Assembly (NCBI RefSeq): GCF_029338315.1
Contig: NZ_CP119794.1
Coordinates: forward strand, 2,914,001-2,978,000
Reading direction: 5' to 3'
DNA: 64,000 nucleotides
Source of the DNA: Haloarcula regularis
GTDB lineage: Archaea; Halobacteriota; Halobacteria; Halobacteriales; Haloarculaceae
Positions 16,893-25,921 of this stretch are shown in pieces. The position numbers were made by a program, and so were the translations under genes. Numbering within the stretch: position 1 is the stretch's first letter; each line of letters opens with the position of its first letter. The notes beneath the pieces are model-generated. The model ran no database searches. It was given only the letters and a program-made list of their open reading frames with translations, and was not told the origin of the DNA.

Positions 16893-16903
16893 GGTTTGTA
16901 TCC
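16893..16903 (-). promoter_or_regulatory. Promoter of the AOR gene
   Basis: On the minus strand GTGGATACAAA is centred about 26 bases upstream of the ATG at 16872. It supports that start and disfavours the in-frame GTG at 16905. Confidence 0.45.
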
Positions 16904-17148
16904 ACTTAACGATTTGTACTAGAAACTGATAACATCGACCCGCGGCCGGCCGCGATGGGCCGCGTGCAGGCCGGGCCCTGTCTGACCGGCCGACGGCTCG
17001 AACGGACTGACTCGGTCGCTCAGCCGGGTGCGATGACCGACGGCCGGACCCTCGCTGGGGGTACCCTCGACGGCTATGTTCCGAACCTGATACATCGGTT
17101 GCTCGGCGTGGTGACAACCGTTTTGCCCGGCCGGGACCGAGTGGCGGT

Positions 17149-17850
17149 ATGGACGCCAGCGTCGACGCACAACTCCAGGCCGAGGGCGTGGCCTTCACCG
17201 CTGCCGACGCCGCCCTGTTGCGTGCCATCGACCGGACCGGCTCGGTCAGCGGCGCCAGCGAGGAGCTGGGTCGCTCGCGAGCACGGGCGCTGGACCGCAT
17301 CCAGCGCCTCGAGGACGCCTTCGGCCCGCTGGTCGACCGGCACCGCGGCGGCGAGACCGGCGGCGGCAGCGAACTGACGGCGTCCGCCGAGCGGCTCCTC
17401 TCCCGGTTCGCCCGGCTCCAGGCGGCCCTGGCGAGCACGACCAGCGCTGAGGAGTCCGTCCTCGCCGGGACCGTGACCGAGCGCGAGGGCGAACTGGGCG
17501 TCGTCGACACCGCCGCCGGCCACCTTCGGGCCCGGCTGGTCGACCGACGCGAGACCGTCGAGGTCGGGGCCCCTGTCCAGGTCAGCGTCCACTCGGACGC
17601 GGTGACGCTCCACGACCCGTCTGACGTGCCGGCCGCCAGCGCGACCAGCGCCCGCAACCGGTTCGAGGGGACGGTCGTGGACGTCGAGCGTGGCACCGCC
17701 GTCGGCCGCGTGACCGTCGACGTCGGTGCCGAGTCGCCCCTGGTAGCGCTGTTGACCCACGAGAGCCTCGACCGGATGGGCCTGGGGGCCGGCGACGGCG
17801 TCGTGGCCTCGTTCAAGGCGACGGCGACCCGGGCGCTGGCGACCGGCTGA
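17149..17850 (+). CDS. ModE-like regulator with LysR-type HTH and TOBE domain
   Basis: A 233-residue protein. Residues 15-75 form a winged helix of ModE type (AADAALLRAIDRTGSVSGASEELG). Residues about 165-230 form a TOBE/Mop-like domain (NRFEGTVVDVERGTAVGRVTVDVG). ModE proteins bind molybdate or tungstate through TOBE domains and control oxyanion uptake and cofactor genes. Here the gene is divergent from AOR and upstream of moaA, so it is a good candidate to regulate this block in response to tungstate or molybdate. The start ATG follows a GC-rich stretch without a clear TATA box. Confidence 0.85.
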   Translation: MDASVDAQLQAEGVAFTAADAALLRAIDRTGSVSGASEELGRSRARALDRIQRLEDAFGPLVDRHRGGETGGGSELTASAERLLSRFARLQAALASTTSAEESVLAGTVTEREGELGVVDTAAGHLRARLVDRRETVEVGAPVQVSVHSDAVTLHDPSDVPAASATSARNRFEGTVVDVERGTAVGRVTVDVGAESPLVALLTHESLDRMGLGAGDGVVASFKATATRALATG

Positions 17851-17888
17851 GGCACGCTGTCTGTGTCAGAAGTGCGAAAAAACTACCC

Positions 17889-17895
17889 TTTAAAT
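17889..17895 (+). promoter_or_regulatory. TATA box for moaA
   Basis: TTTAAAT is centred 31 bases upstream of the ATG at 17923. It indicates that the frame upstream of that ATG is promoter rather than coding. Confidence 0.6.
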
Positions 17896-17922
17896 CCGGG
17901 GAGCGTCAACGTATGGCAGTAT

Positions 17923-18999
17923 ATGCTCGAGGACGGCTTCGGCCGGGAGGTGACAGGCGTCCGGGTGTCACTCACCGACCGGTGTAACTTCGACTGCGTC
18001 TACTGCCACAACGAGGGGCTGGGTGACACGCGCGGGCCGCTAGACCCGCAAGACGACGAGCTCTCCACCGACCGGGTCGTCGCCTTCCTCGAGGTCTGTG
18101 CGGAGTACGGCGTCGAGGCGGTGAAGTTCACCGGCGGCGAGCCGATGCTCCGGGACGACCTCGAGGAACTCGTCCGGCGCACGCCCGACGCGATGGAGGT
18201 GTCGATGACGACCAACGGGACCTTCCTCCCCGGCCGGGCGGCCGGCCTGGTCGACGCCGGCCTCGAACGGGTCAACGTCTCACAGGACGCCCTGGACGCC
18301 GAGGACTTCGCGGCGCTGACCAACAGCGGGGCCTACGAGCGCGTCCTCGAGGGGGTCGAAGCGGCGCTGGACGCCGGACTCGCCCCGGTCAAACTCAACA
18401 TGGTCGTCTTCGAGCCGACGGCGGGGTACGTCCCCCGGATGGTCGACCACGTCGCCGAGAACCGGGGGCTCCAGCTCCAGCTCATCGAGTACATGCCCGA
18501 GCTGGCTGGCCACCCCGAGTGGGCCATCGACATCCAGCGGGTCCACGACTGGCTCGCGGACCGGGCCGACCACGTCGAGACCCGCGAGATGCACGACCGC
18601 AAGCGCTACTTCGTCCGGAGCGAGACCGGCGAGGCGACGCCCGGCACCGCGATGGCGGCCGCCGACGGCGGGGTCCGGACCGACCCGGGTGCGAGCGACG
18701 TCGGGATGGTCGAGATCGTCGACCCCGTCGGCAACGCGGAGTTCTGCGCGAACTGCCATCGGGTCCGGCTCACCCACGACGGCTACCTCAAGGGCTGTCT
18801 GAACCGCAACGACGACCTGGTCGACATCGGCGAGACGAAGGCCCAGATGCGTGCGGCCTTCGAGAAGACGGTCGACGAGCGGGTCCCCTACTACGGCGAG
18901 TACATGGTCGAAGACGAGGACGGCGACTGGACGTTCAACGAGGCCTACCAGGACAGCGAGGGCGACCGGACGCCCTACGAGTACTCCACAGACGACTGA
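17923..18999 (+). CDS. moaA: GTP 3',8-cyclase MoaA (radical SAM)
   Basis: A 358-residue radical SAM enzyme for the first step of molybdopterin synthesis, converting GTP to 3',8-cyclo-GTP. The N-terminal cluster motif CNFDCVYC (CxxxCxxC) lies at residues 21-28, and the second [4Fe-4S] cluster ligands follow as CANC and, after 13 residues, GC near 278-296. The start at 17923 begins [20 protein letters not shown], as in archaeal MoaA, and has a TATA box in place; an upstream GTG at 17863 would add 20 codons covering the promoter. It is convergent with the MoeA pair. Confidence 0.95.
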   Translation: MLEDGFGREVTGVRVSLTDRCNFDCVYCHNEGLGDTRGPLDPQDDELSTDRVVAFLEVCAEYGVEAVKFTGGEPMLRDDLEELVRRTPDAMEVSMTTNGTFLPGRAAGLVDAGLERVNVSQDALDAEDFAALTNSGAYERVLEGVEAALDAGLAPVKLNMVVFEPTAGYVPRMVDHVAENRGLQLQLIEYMPELAGHPEWAIDIQRVHDWLADRADHVETREMHDRKRYFVRSETGEATPGTAMAAADGGVRTDPGASDVGMVEIVDPVGNAEFCANCHRVRLTHDGYLKGCLNRNDDLVDIGETKAQMRAAFEKTVDERVPYYGEYMVEDEDGDWTFNEAYQDSEGDRTPYEYSTDD

Positions 19000-20850
19000 C
19001 TACGCGTCACCGAGGGACGAAATCGCCCGCTCCAGTGCCCGGACGCCCGCTTTCTCTGTCCGCTCGGGATTCGCGTACACGGTGACCTGTTGGGTTCCGA
19101 GCGGGACGAACTCCAGGCCCAGTTTCTCGGCAGTCGTACGGAGGCCGAGGCCCGCGTCGGCCCGTCCGGCGGCGACCGTCCGGGCCGGGCTCTCGTGGGC
19201 CTTCGTCGTCAGTCCGTATCCCGCGATGGACTCCGTGAGCGTGTGGCGGTCGACGCCGCGGTCCGCGGCCAGGGCCCCGAGCGTATCGTCGAGACTCCGC
19301 CGGAGGCCGGACTCGGTCCCGCGGTTGACGAAGCTCGCGTCGCCATCGACCAGTGCCGCCAGGCCGTCCACCGCGTCGGCGTCTGCCACCACCAGCCCCC
19401 AGTCTCGCTCCCAGCCCCCGATGTCCACGGCGTCGGTCGGCGGGTCGGCCGGACCGGCGGCCACCGCGATGTCCGGCGTGCCGCCCGCCAGTCGCCGCAG
19501 GCCCTCCGTGGTTCCAACGGGGAGGTACCGGGGTCGCTCGACGTCGTCGAGCAACGCCGAAAGCGTCGGGTCGTCCTCGCCGACGCCGAGCAGGGTCGGG
19601 GGTCGCACGCCGGGCGAGAACAGGGTCACCTCGACGGCCTCGCCTGCCTCCAGGATGTCCGTCCCCGGCGGGACGGCGACGGTGCCGTCGGCGTCGACGA
19701 GGCTGGTCGTCGCCCCACTGCCCTTGTCGACCGGGTACACCAGCAGGTCGTCGGCGCCGTCCTCGACGAGGCCGACCGGCATGAACCGCAGGCGCCCCTC
19801 GCCGTAGCGCTCGGTGACGGCCATCCGCCCGGTGACCGTCGCCGTGGCCGGTTTGTCGACGCCCGCCGCCTCGCGGACGATGGGGGCGACGAACTCCCGG
19901 AAGATGGTCAGCGCCGAGATGGGGTAGCCCGGGAGGCCGACGTACGCCGAGTCGCCGACGGTGCCGACGAGCATCGGCTTGCCGGGCTTGACCGCCACGC
20001 CGTGCAACAGGAGTTCGCCGCGGTCTTCGATGACGCGGTAGATGACGTCGACGGCGCTGGCGCTGGTCGACCCCGAGGAGAGCACGAGGTCACACTCGTC
20101 GGCGGCCTCGTGGAGCAGGCGCTCCATCTCGTCGTAGTCGTCGCCGGCGTGGGGGTACAGAACGGGGTCGGCGCCGGCGTCCTCGACGGCGGCCGCGAGC
20201 GTGTAACTGTTCACGTCGTAGATCTGCCCGGCGGCGCTGTGCAGCGAGTCGCCGGGCCGGACCAGCTCGTCCCCCGTCGAGATGATGCCGACCGTCGGGC
20301 GGCCCCGGACGGGCACCGCGTCGACGCCCAGCGCCGAGAGCAGGCCGATCTCCCGGGGCGTGACGGTCGTGCCCGGCCCGAGCGCCCGGGCGCCGGCGGC
20401 GATGTCCGCGCCGGCGAGCATCACGTTATCCCCGGGCGCGACGGCGGTCCGAACCTCGATGCCGTCCTCGACCTCGGTCGTCCGCTCGACCATCACGACG
20501 GCGTCGGCGCCCGGCGGCATCACGGCCCCGGTGGATATCTCGGCGACGGTCCCCTCGTCGACGGCCACCTCCGGTTCCTCGCCGGCGTGGACCGCCCCGG
20601 CGAGCGGCAGCGTCACCGGGTCGGCCTCGTCGGCGCCGAAGGTGTCGGCCGCGCGGACCGCGTAGCCGTCCATGCTCGCGCGGTCGAATCCCGGGACGTC
20701 CAGTTCGGCGTCGATGCGCTCGGAGAGGACCCGGCCACGGACCTCGGCCAGCGGCACCCGTTCGGTGTCGGGCGTCAGGTCCAGGCCCGAGAGCACCTCA
20801 CGTGCCTCCTCGGGCGGCGCGAGGTCGCGAAACTCGCGGCGCTCGCTCAT
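19000..20850 (-). CDS. moeA: MoeA molybdopterin molybdenumtransferase fused to a binding-protein-like domain
   Basis: A 616-residue protein. Residues 1-400 are MoeA, with FDRASMDGYAVRA near 55, PPGADAVVMVE near 115, the MogA-like SGSTSASAVD near 260 and GLPGYPISAL near 303. Residues about 420-610 resemble the periplasmic-binding-protein-like domain of ModE/MoeA-PBP fusions (LPVGTTEGLRRLAGGTPDIA, later RADAGLGLRTTAEKLGLEF). MoeA inserts Mo or W into adenylated pterin. The extra domain may sense or deliver the oxyanion. Its start overlaps the stop of the upstream moeA by four bases, showing a two-gene operon. Confidence 0.92.
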   Translation of the reverse strand: MSERREFRDLAPPEEAREVLSGLDLTPDTERVPLAEVRGRVLSERIDAELDVPGFDRASMDGYAVRAADTFGADEADPVTLPLAGAVHAGEEPEVAVDEGTVAEISTGAVMPPGADAVVMVERTTEVEDGIEVRTAVAPGDNVMLAGADIAAGARALGPGTTVTPREIGLLSALGVDAVPVRGRPTVGIISTGDELVRPGDSLHSAAGQIYDVNSYTLAAAVEDAGADPVLYPHAGDDYDEMERLLHEAADECDLVLSSGSTSASAVDVIYRVIEDRGELLLHGVAVKPGKPMLVGTVGDSAYVGLPGYPISALTIFREFVAPIVREAAGVDKPATATVTGRMAVTERYGEGRLRFMPVGLVEDGADDLLVYPVDKGSGATTSLVDADGTVAVPPGTDILEAGEAVEVTLFSPGVRPPTLLGVGEDDPTLSALLDDVERPRYLPVGTTEGLRRLAGGTPDIAVAAGPADPPTDAVDIGGWERDWGLVVADADAVDGLAALVDGDASFVNRGTESGLRRSLDDTLGALAADRGVDRHTLTESIAGYGLTTKAHESPARTVAAGRADAGLGLRTTAEKLGLEFVPLGTQQVTVYANPERTEKAGVRALERAISSLGDA

Positions 20851-22063
20851 CCCGACCACTCCCAGTCCTCGACGGCGACGACGTCCCCGGCGTCCAGTCC
20901 CTCCCGGCGGTCGGGCACGACAACCCACCCGTCCGCCAGCGCGACGCTCGAGAGGACGCCCGACCCGCTGGCCCGCGTCGGCGTCGCGGTCACCGTCTCG
21001 CCGTCGCGGTCGACCTGGACCCGGGCGAACGTCCGGGTGCCGGGATCGCTGACGACCTTCCGGGTCAGCTCCGCCTCGATCGTCGGCGGGTCGGTGTGCG
21101 GGAGGTGGCCGACCTCGCGGAGCGTCGGCCGGAGGAACTGGACGGCGTTGACGATACACGCCACGGGGTAGCCCGGCAGCATCAGCACGGGCGTCCCCTC
21201 GACGACGCCGAGTGCGACCGGGTGGCCGGGCTTGAGCGCGACGCCGTGGACCAGCACCTCCCCCAGGTCGTCGACGACCTCCGGGACCAGGTCGCGCTCG
21301 CCGACCGAGGACCCGCCGGTGGTCACTACGACGTCGTGGTCCAGGTCCCGCTCGACGGCCGCCCGCAGGGCCGCCTCGTCGTCGGTGACGATGTCGCGAT
21401 ACGTCGCCTCGCCGCCCCACCGCTCGACGTACTGGGCGACGGTCTGCCCGTTGGTCTCGATTACCTCGCCGGGTTCGGGGTCGGTCTCGACCAGCTCTCG
21501 CCGGTCGGAACCACGCTCGCCCTCGGGCGTTCGTACACCTCGACGGCCTCGTTCCCGACGGACTTCAGCAATCCGAGATCGGAGGGACGCAGGCGGTGAC
21601 CCGCCTCGTACAGCGCCTCGCCGGCCTCGACGTCCTCGCCGACGGGGGCGACGTTCTCCCCGCCGGCCACCGCGTCGAACACCGTCAGCGACTCGCCGCG
21701 CGTCTCCGTCTCCTCGACCATCACGACGGCGTCGGCCCCCTCGGGCAGCTCGCTCCCGGTGTGGACGCGGGTCGCCGTCTCCGGCCCGACCGTCTCCCCG
21801 ACCCGCAACTGCGCCGGCGAGCGGTCGCTCGCGCCGAAGGTGTCCTCGGCCCGGACCGCGTAGCCGTCCATCGCCGCCCGCCGGTAGTGGGGGACCGGCC
21901 GCTCGGCGACGGCGTCGGTTGCTAGGATCCGCTCGTCGGCGTCCCGGAGCCGCACCCGTTCGGTCCGCCCGTGTGGCGTCACCTGCTCGAGGAGTCGTTC
22001 CCTGGCCGCCCCGAGCGGCGTCCGCCGTCTGAACCCGTGTGTCCGCCGGCCCTCGTCACTCAT
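20847..22063 (-). pseudogene. moeA: Second moeA, interrupted by a one-base frameshift
   Basis: A MoeA paralogue without the C-terminal extra domain, about 406 codons if repaired. The first part (RRAAMDGYAVRAEDTFG, PEGADAVVMVEE) reads to VVPTGES near 21500 on the minus strand, where family members continue with GDEL. One missing base near 21494-21502 shifts the frame. The second part (VVTTGGSSVGERD, MLPGYPVACI, VPDRREGLDAGD) is intact down to 20847. The total length of 1217 is one short of a multiple of three. The intact remainder and the four-base overlap with the next gene favour a sequencing or assembly error over true decay. Confidence 0.85.
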
Positions 22064-22114
22064 GAGGGTCCGTAAGCCCTTCCCGACCAAAAACCTCCGC
22101 GTGCCCACGACGGT

Positions 22115-22421
22115 GGTGTTTACTTTAGCAGCAATCGGTTCAGAGAGACAGAAAGCCCCCGCGCTCTCAGCTCCCGCGGCTCGCTGCGCTCCAGTAGGTG
22201 CTTGCGTCGCCGGGGTTCGCTGAGAGCGCGGCCCCTTTCATCCCACCCATGCCGGCTGGCCACCCGGCGTTGGGTGGACTGAAAGGGGCGGCTGGGTGAA
22301 CGACGGCGGCCGACGCAAGGACCGCAACGAACGGAGTGAGTGAGGACCGCAACGAAGCCCCCGAGTTCAGCCAGCCGGGGCTTTCTGGCTGTTCCCAACC
22401 TTAGTTTCTTAACTAAACACT
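22115..22421. repeat. Foldback MITE-like element, copy 1
   Basis: About 306 bases bounded by imperfect inverted ends (GGTGTTTACTTTAGCAGCAA on the left; TTAACTAAACACTACC on the right). Inner inverted arms each carry CAGAAAGCCCC, GTGCTTGCGTCG or its mirror, and CCCCTTTCA, closing on a hairpin CCACCCATGCCGG to GCGTTGGGTGG. The right arm also has a 13-base direct repeat GGACCGCAACGAA. No transposase frame is present. Related copies lie at 33921 and, inverted, at 43473. Confidence 0.75.
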
Positions 22422-22492
22422 ACCCCTACGACGGCGTCGGTCGCGAGAGCCCAGTCGCTCGCCGGCGACGACCATCGAACGGAGACACTGCG

Positions 22493-22756
22493 TCAGTCAG
22501 AAACCGGCGCGTCCGCTTCGGCGGGCTGTTCAGTTATCTCGTAGAGGTTCTGTCGTGCGTCGGCGAAGTAGACGTCCTCCTCGACGACCCCGACCTCGTC
22601 TAAGCGTTCGAGCGCGTAGCGGACGGTCCGCGCGGAGAGCATCGACTCCTCTACGATTCCCTTCTGGGTGAGCGGCCCGTCGTACTCCAGCACCTTGTAC
22701 ACGAGTTTCGCGCTCGGAGGAAGGTCCGCTATGGCTTCCCCATCGGACTCTGTCAT
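22493..22756 (-). CDS. Small winged-helix transcription regulator
   Basis: An 87-residue single-domain winged-helix protein (LPPSAKLVYKVLEYDGPLTQ, then a recognition helix in LSARTVRYALERLDEVG). The order matches MarR/TrmB-like haloarchaeal regulators that consist of a DNA-binding domain alone. The ATG at 22756 lies 29 bases after a minus-strand TATA box TTTAAG. It is divergent from the EMC6-like gene. Its target is unknown. Confidence 0.8.
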   Translation of the reverse strand: MTESDGEAIADLPPSAKLVYKVLEYDGPLTQKGIVEESMLSARTVRYALERLDEVGVVEEDVYFADARQNLYEITEQPAEADAPVSD

Positions 22757-22781
22757 CACGTGGACCCAGTGGCGCGGGATG

Positions 22782-22788
22782 CTTAAAG
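22782..22788 (-). promoter_or_regulatory. TATA box for the winged-helix gene
   Basis: Minus-strand CTTTAAG is centred about 29 bases upstream of the ATG at 22756. Confidence 0.5.
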
Positions 22789-22883
22789 ATTGAGGAGTTG
22801 GGTCGGCTGGAAGGCCTTCGCGGCCGGCGAGGGCGTCTCGGCGAACCGCGCCCCTTTTGGTGGAGGGTAGACGAAGATGGGGT

Positions 22884-23180
22884 ATGGCTACGGACACGGC
22901 GGACGGCATGAGCTCGCACATGCGCGGGCTCACTGTCACGACGCTGACAGCGGTCGCGGGCATCGCCGCGGCGTTCGGGTCGAACGCCCTCGCGAGCGGT
23001 GCCACCGACACGATGGGGGTGCTCGTGCTCGCGGCGGCCGTCTTGGTGCAGTTCCCGATTCTGCGCCTCGTCGGCATCGACCAGGAGGACCTCTCGACGA
23101 AGGACATCCTCTATATCGCCTTCATGACCTTCTCGCTGTGGTTCGTCACGTGGGGCATCCTGCTGACGACGGGAGCGTAA
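22884..23180 (+). CDS. EMC6-like small membrane protein
   Basis: A 98-residue protein with three hydrophobic helices (about residues 16-37, 43-63 and 76-95). Its size, three-helix layout and the polar loop GIDQEDLSTKDILYIAFMTFS between helices 2 and 3 (quoted in part below 20 residues: DQEDLSTKDILYIAFMTF) resemble archaeal EMC6-like proteins, possible relatives of an ER membrane-complex insertase subunit. It ends two bases before the RLI gene and is almost certainly cotranscribed with it, linking it to translation or membrane insertion. The name is an inference from topology and neighbourhood. Confidence 0.65.
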   Translation: MATDTADGMSSHMRGLTVTTLTAVAGIAAAFGSNALASGATDTMGVLVLAAAVLVQFPILRLVGIDQEDLSTKDILYIAFMTFSLWFVTWGILLTTGA

Positions 23181-23182
23181 CC

Positions 23183-25021
23183 ATGGCAGACGACAGCATC
23201 GCCGTCGTCGACCTCGACAGGTGCCAGCCCGACCGCTGTAACTACGAGTGCATGAACTACTGCCCGCCCAACCGGAGCGGGAAGGAGTGCATCGTCAAGC
23301 GCGGGGACACCTACGAGGACGACGAGGAGTTCGAGGGGAAACCCGACCAGGTCCGTATCTCCGAGGACATCTGTCTCGGCGAGACCTGCGGCATCTGTGT
23401 CAACAAGTGCCCCTTCGACGCCATCGAGATAATCAACCTCCCCCAGGAACTGAACGAGGAACCGGTCCACCGCTACGGGGAGAACGCCTTCGCGCTGTAC
23501 GGCCTGCCCGCCCCGTCGGAGGGCCAGGTCGCCGGCATCCTCGGCCCGAACGGCATCGGGAAGACCACCGCGGTCCGCATCCTCGCCGACGAGATGGCCC
23601 CGAACCTGGGGCGCTACGGCGAGCAACCGGGCTGGGACGACATCCTCGACCGCTACCGCGGGACGGCCCTGCAGGACTACTTAGAGGAGATGCGCGACGG
23701 CGACGTGACCGTGGCCCGCAAGCCCCAGTACGTCGACCGCATCCCCGACCAGTTCGACGGCACGGCTCGCGAACTGCTCGAACGGACCGACGAACGCGGC
23801 GCGCTCGACGACCTCGTCGAACGCACGGGCATCGGCCCGGTCGTCGACAACCACATCGACGACCTCTCGGGCGGCGAACTCCAGCGGGTCGCGCTCGTCG
23901 CGACGCTCGCTCGCGACGCCGACTTCTACTTCCTCGACGAGATTACGCCCTACCTGGACATCGGCCAGCGGATGACTGCCGCGCGACTCATCCGCGACCT
24001 CGCCGAGGAGGGTGACCGCTCGATGCTCGTCGTCGAGCACGACCTGGCCATCCTGGACCTGCTGGCCGACAACATCAACATCGCCTACGGACGCCCCGGC
24101 GCGTTCGGGATCATCACCTCGCCGAAGTCGACGAAGAACGGCATCAACGAGTACCTCTCCGGGTATCTGGAGAACGAGAACATGCGCATCCGCCAGACGG
24201 AGATCGAGTTCGAGGAACACGCGCCTCGAACGGCCTCGACTGGCGACGTGGTCATCGAGTACCCCGACTTAGAGAAAAGTTACGGCGAGGGCGAGTTCTC
24301 GCTGTCAGTCGAGGCCGGCACTATCCGCGAGAGCGAGGTGCTGGGCGTCGTCGGCCCCAACGGCATCGGGAAGTCCACGTTCGCGAAGATGCTCGCGGGA
24401 CGCCTCGAACCCTCTTCGGGCTCGGTCGACGCGGAACTCGACATCGCCTACAAGCCCCAGTACATCGACATCGACCAGCAGATGCGCGTCGACGCGTTCC
24501 TCTCGACGATCACCGACGACTTCGGCAGCTCCTACTGGAACACCGAGATCGCCCAGCCCCTCCAGTTGGACGCGGTGATGGAGCAGAACCTGACGGACCT
24601 CTCGGGCGGGGAGCGCCAGCGCGTCGCCATCGCGGCGTGTCTCTCGAAGGACGCCGACCTCTACCTGCTCGACGAACCCTCGGCACACCTCGACGTCGAA
24701 CAGCGGGTGCTCGCGACCTCCGCGATTCGACGCTACGCCGAGAACCACGACGCCACCGCCCTGGTCATCGACCACGACATCTACATGATCGACCTGCTGG
24801 CCGACCGCCTGCTGGTCTTCGAGGGCGAACCCGCAAAGCACGGTCGGGCGACCCCGCCACAGGGGATGCGCGAGGGGATGAACGAGTTCCTGGAGAACCT
24901 GGACATCACCTTCCGCCGCGACGAGCGCACCTCGCGGCCCCGAATCAACAAGCCGGGGTCGCAGCTCGACCGCAAGCAGAAGAACGCCGGCGAGTACTAC
25001 TACGCGCCCGACCGGGACTGA
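23183..25021 (+). CDS. rli1: Ribosome recycling ATPase RLI/ABCE1
   Basis: A 612-residue protein. Two [4Fe-4S] ferredoxin motifs lie at the N-terminus (CQPDRCNYECMNYCPP and CLGETCGICVNKCPFD). Twin ABC ATPase domains follow: Walker A GPNGIGKTT near 118 and GPNGIGKST near 393, signature LSGGELQR near 232 and LSGGERQR near 474, and D-loops after FLDE and LLDE. ABCE1 splits post-termination ribosomes in archaea and eukaryotes and works with Pelota or aRF1. All key residues are present. It follows the EMC6-like gene by two bases. Confidence 0.97.
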   Translation: MADDSIAVVDLDRCQPDRCNYECMNYCPPNRSGKECIVKRGDTYEDDEEFEGKPDQVRISEDICLGETCGICVNKCPFDAIEIINLPQELNEEPVHRYGENAFALYGLPAPSEGQVAGILGPNGIGKTTAVRILADEMAPNLGRYGEQPGWDDILDRYRGTALQDYLEEMRDGDVTVARKPQYVDRIPDQFDGTARELLERTDERGALDDLVERTGIGPVVDNHIDDLSGGELQRVALVATLARDADFYFLDEITPYLDIGQRMTAARLIRDLAEEGDRSMLVVEHDLAILDLLADNINIAYGRPGAFGIITSPKSTKNGINEYLSGYLENENMRIRQTEIEFEEHAPRTASTGDVVIEYPDLEKSYGEGEFSLSVEAGTIRESEVLGVVGPNGIGKSTFAKMLAGRLEPSSGSVDAELDIAYKPQYIDIDQQMRVDAFLSTITDDFGSSYWNTEIAQPLQLDAVMEQNLTDLSGGERQRVAIAACLSKDADLYLLDEPSAHLDVEQRVLATSAIRRYAENHDATALVIDHDIYMIDLLADRLLVFEGEPAKHGRATPPQGMREGMNEFLENLDITFRRDERTSRPRINKPGSQLDRKQKNAGEYYYAPDRD

Positions 25022-25450
25022 GGAACAGCGCCTTCGGACTCCTCAGGACGGGTCGACGCCGTCTTTCGGATATCGGACAGAGAGTGCAGGCGACCGCGCG
25101 AGAAGTGCTTCTCTGTCACGCTTTGTGTCCGGTGTCGGCGTCGTATCCATCTCTACGGGTCTCTCTGGAGTCGTTGCTGTCCGGCGCTTCGTTCCCGTAC
25201 TCGCGGCAATCGCGAACGTACTGAAGCCGAGTGCCACCTGCCAGCCGTCTCCTGTACAGTACTGTTCGAGCATGCTGCTTCCTCTGTCGATGTCTGCTTC
25301 CATCCGTTCCATGGGACCTGGAGACGCTCTTCCGGCCTTTTTCGCCCACGTTTTTCGAGGCGTGGTGGCCGAGCGAAGCGAGGCCACCCAACGAAGAAAA
25401 AGGTGGAGTCTGACGTAAGACCTAAACCACCTGCGAACGCCCTACATGAC
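25022..25450. other. Intergenic stretch with a palindromic element
   Basis: About 430 bases between RLI and SepF. A minus-strand frame (25043-25300, protein starting MERMEADIDRGSS) has fair codon use but no recognised motif or promoter, so I do not call it a gene. The right third is the second 66-base palindromic element. Confidence 0.5.
25348..25406. repeat. 66-base palindromic element, copy 2
   Basis: Begins ACGTTTTTCGAGGCGTGG and ends ACGAAGAAAAAGGTGG, with a perfect GGCC-type stem GTGGCC GAGCGAAGCGA GGCCAC in the centre. The ends match copy 1 at 12467. It could act as a structured terminator or be a tiny non-autonomous repeat. Confidence 0.65.
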
Positions 25451-25810
25451 ATGGGACTGATGAGCAAGATCCTCGGCGGCTCGGGATCCTCCCGGAAGAC
25501 CGAGGACTACGTCGAACTGAACGCCGACGCCTACGACCTCACGAGCGCCGAGGCCGAACGCCGGGTCCGAATCGCCCGCATCAGCGACAAGCAGGACGTC
25601 ATCGAGATCAAAGACGCCGTCTACGATGGCGACATCGTCATCGCCGACATCGTCCGCCACTCGACGACCGACCGGACGATGGAACACATCAGCGACGAGC
25701 TCAAGCAGGTCGCAAACGAGGTGGGCGGCGACATCGTCCAGAAGGACGACGACCAGCTCATCATCACGCCGGCCGGCGTCGCCATCGCCCGCGACCGACT
25801 CGGGCAGTAG
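25451..25810 (+). CDS. sepF: Cell division protein SepF
   Basis: A 119-residue archaeal SepF. It starts with the membrane-targeting-like helix MGLMSKILGG and has the SepF core (VRIARISDKQDVIEIKDAVY, then GDIVIADI and GGDIVQKDDDQLIITPAG). In Haloferax SepF is the membrane anchor for FtsZ2 and is essential for division. The start at 25451 is the family start; in-frame extensions upstream cover the palindromic element. No ftsZ is adjacent, as is usual in haloarchaea. Confidence 0.92.
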   Translation: MGLMSKILGGSGSSRKTEDYVELNADAYDLTSAEAERRVRIARISDKQDVIEIKDAVYDGDIVIADIVRHSTTDRTMEHISDELKQVANEVGGDIVQKDDDQLIITPAGVAIARDRLGQ

Positions 25811-25921
25811 TCGGTCGTCGACGGACCGTTTCGCCGGCGCCGATCGGCCCGGCACTCGCCGCACTGGTGGCGTCCGCGTCGTTTCAACGTGCTTTTCGGT
25901 CTCGATCCACTGCAGGTGACA

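Noticed and set aside
17075..17105. A ModE-box-like sequence CTATGTTCCGAACCTGATACATCGG before the TOBE regulator
   Set aside because: The two halves match only loosely when inverted, too weak to call an operator.
25043..25300. A possible minus-strand small gene between RLI and SepF
   Set aside because: No promoter, no motif, partly composed of repeat-adjacent sequence; left as intergenic.
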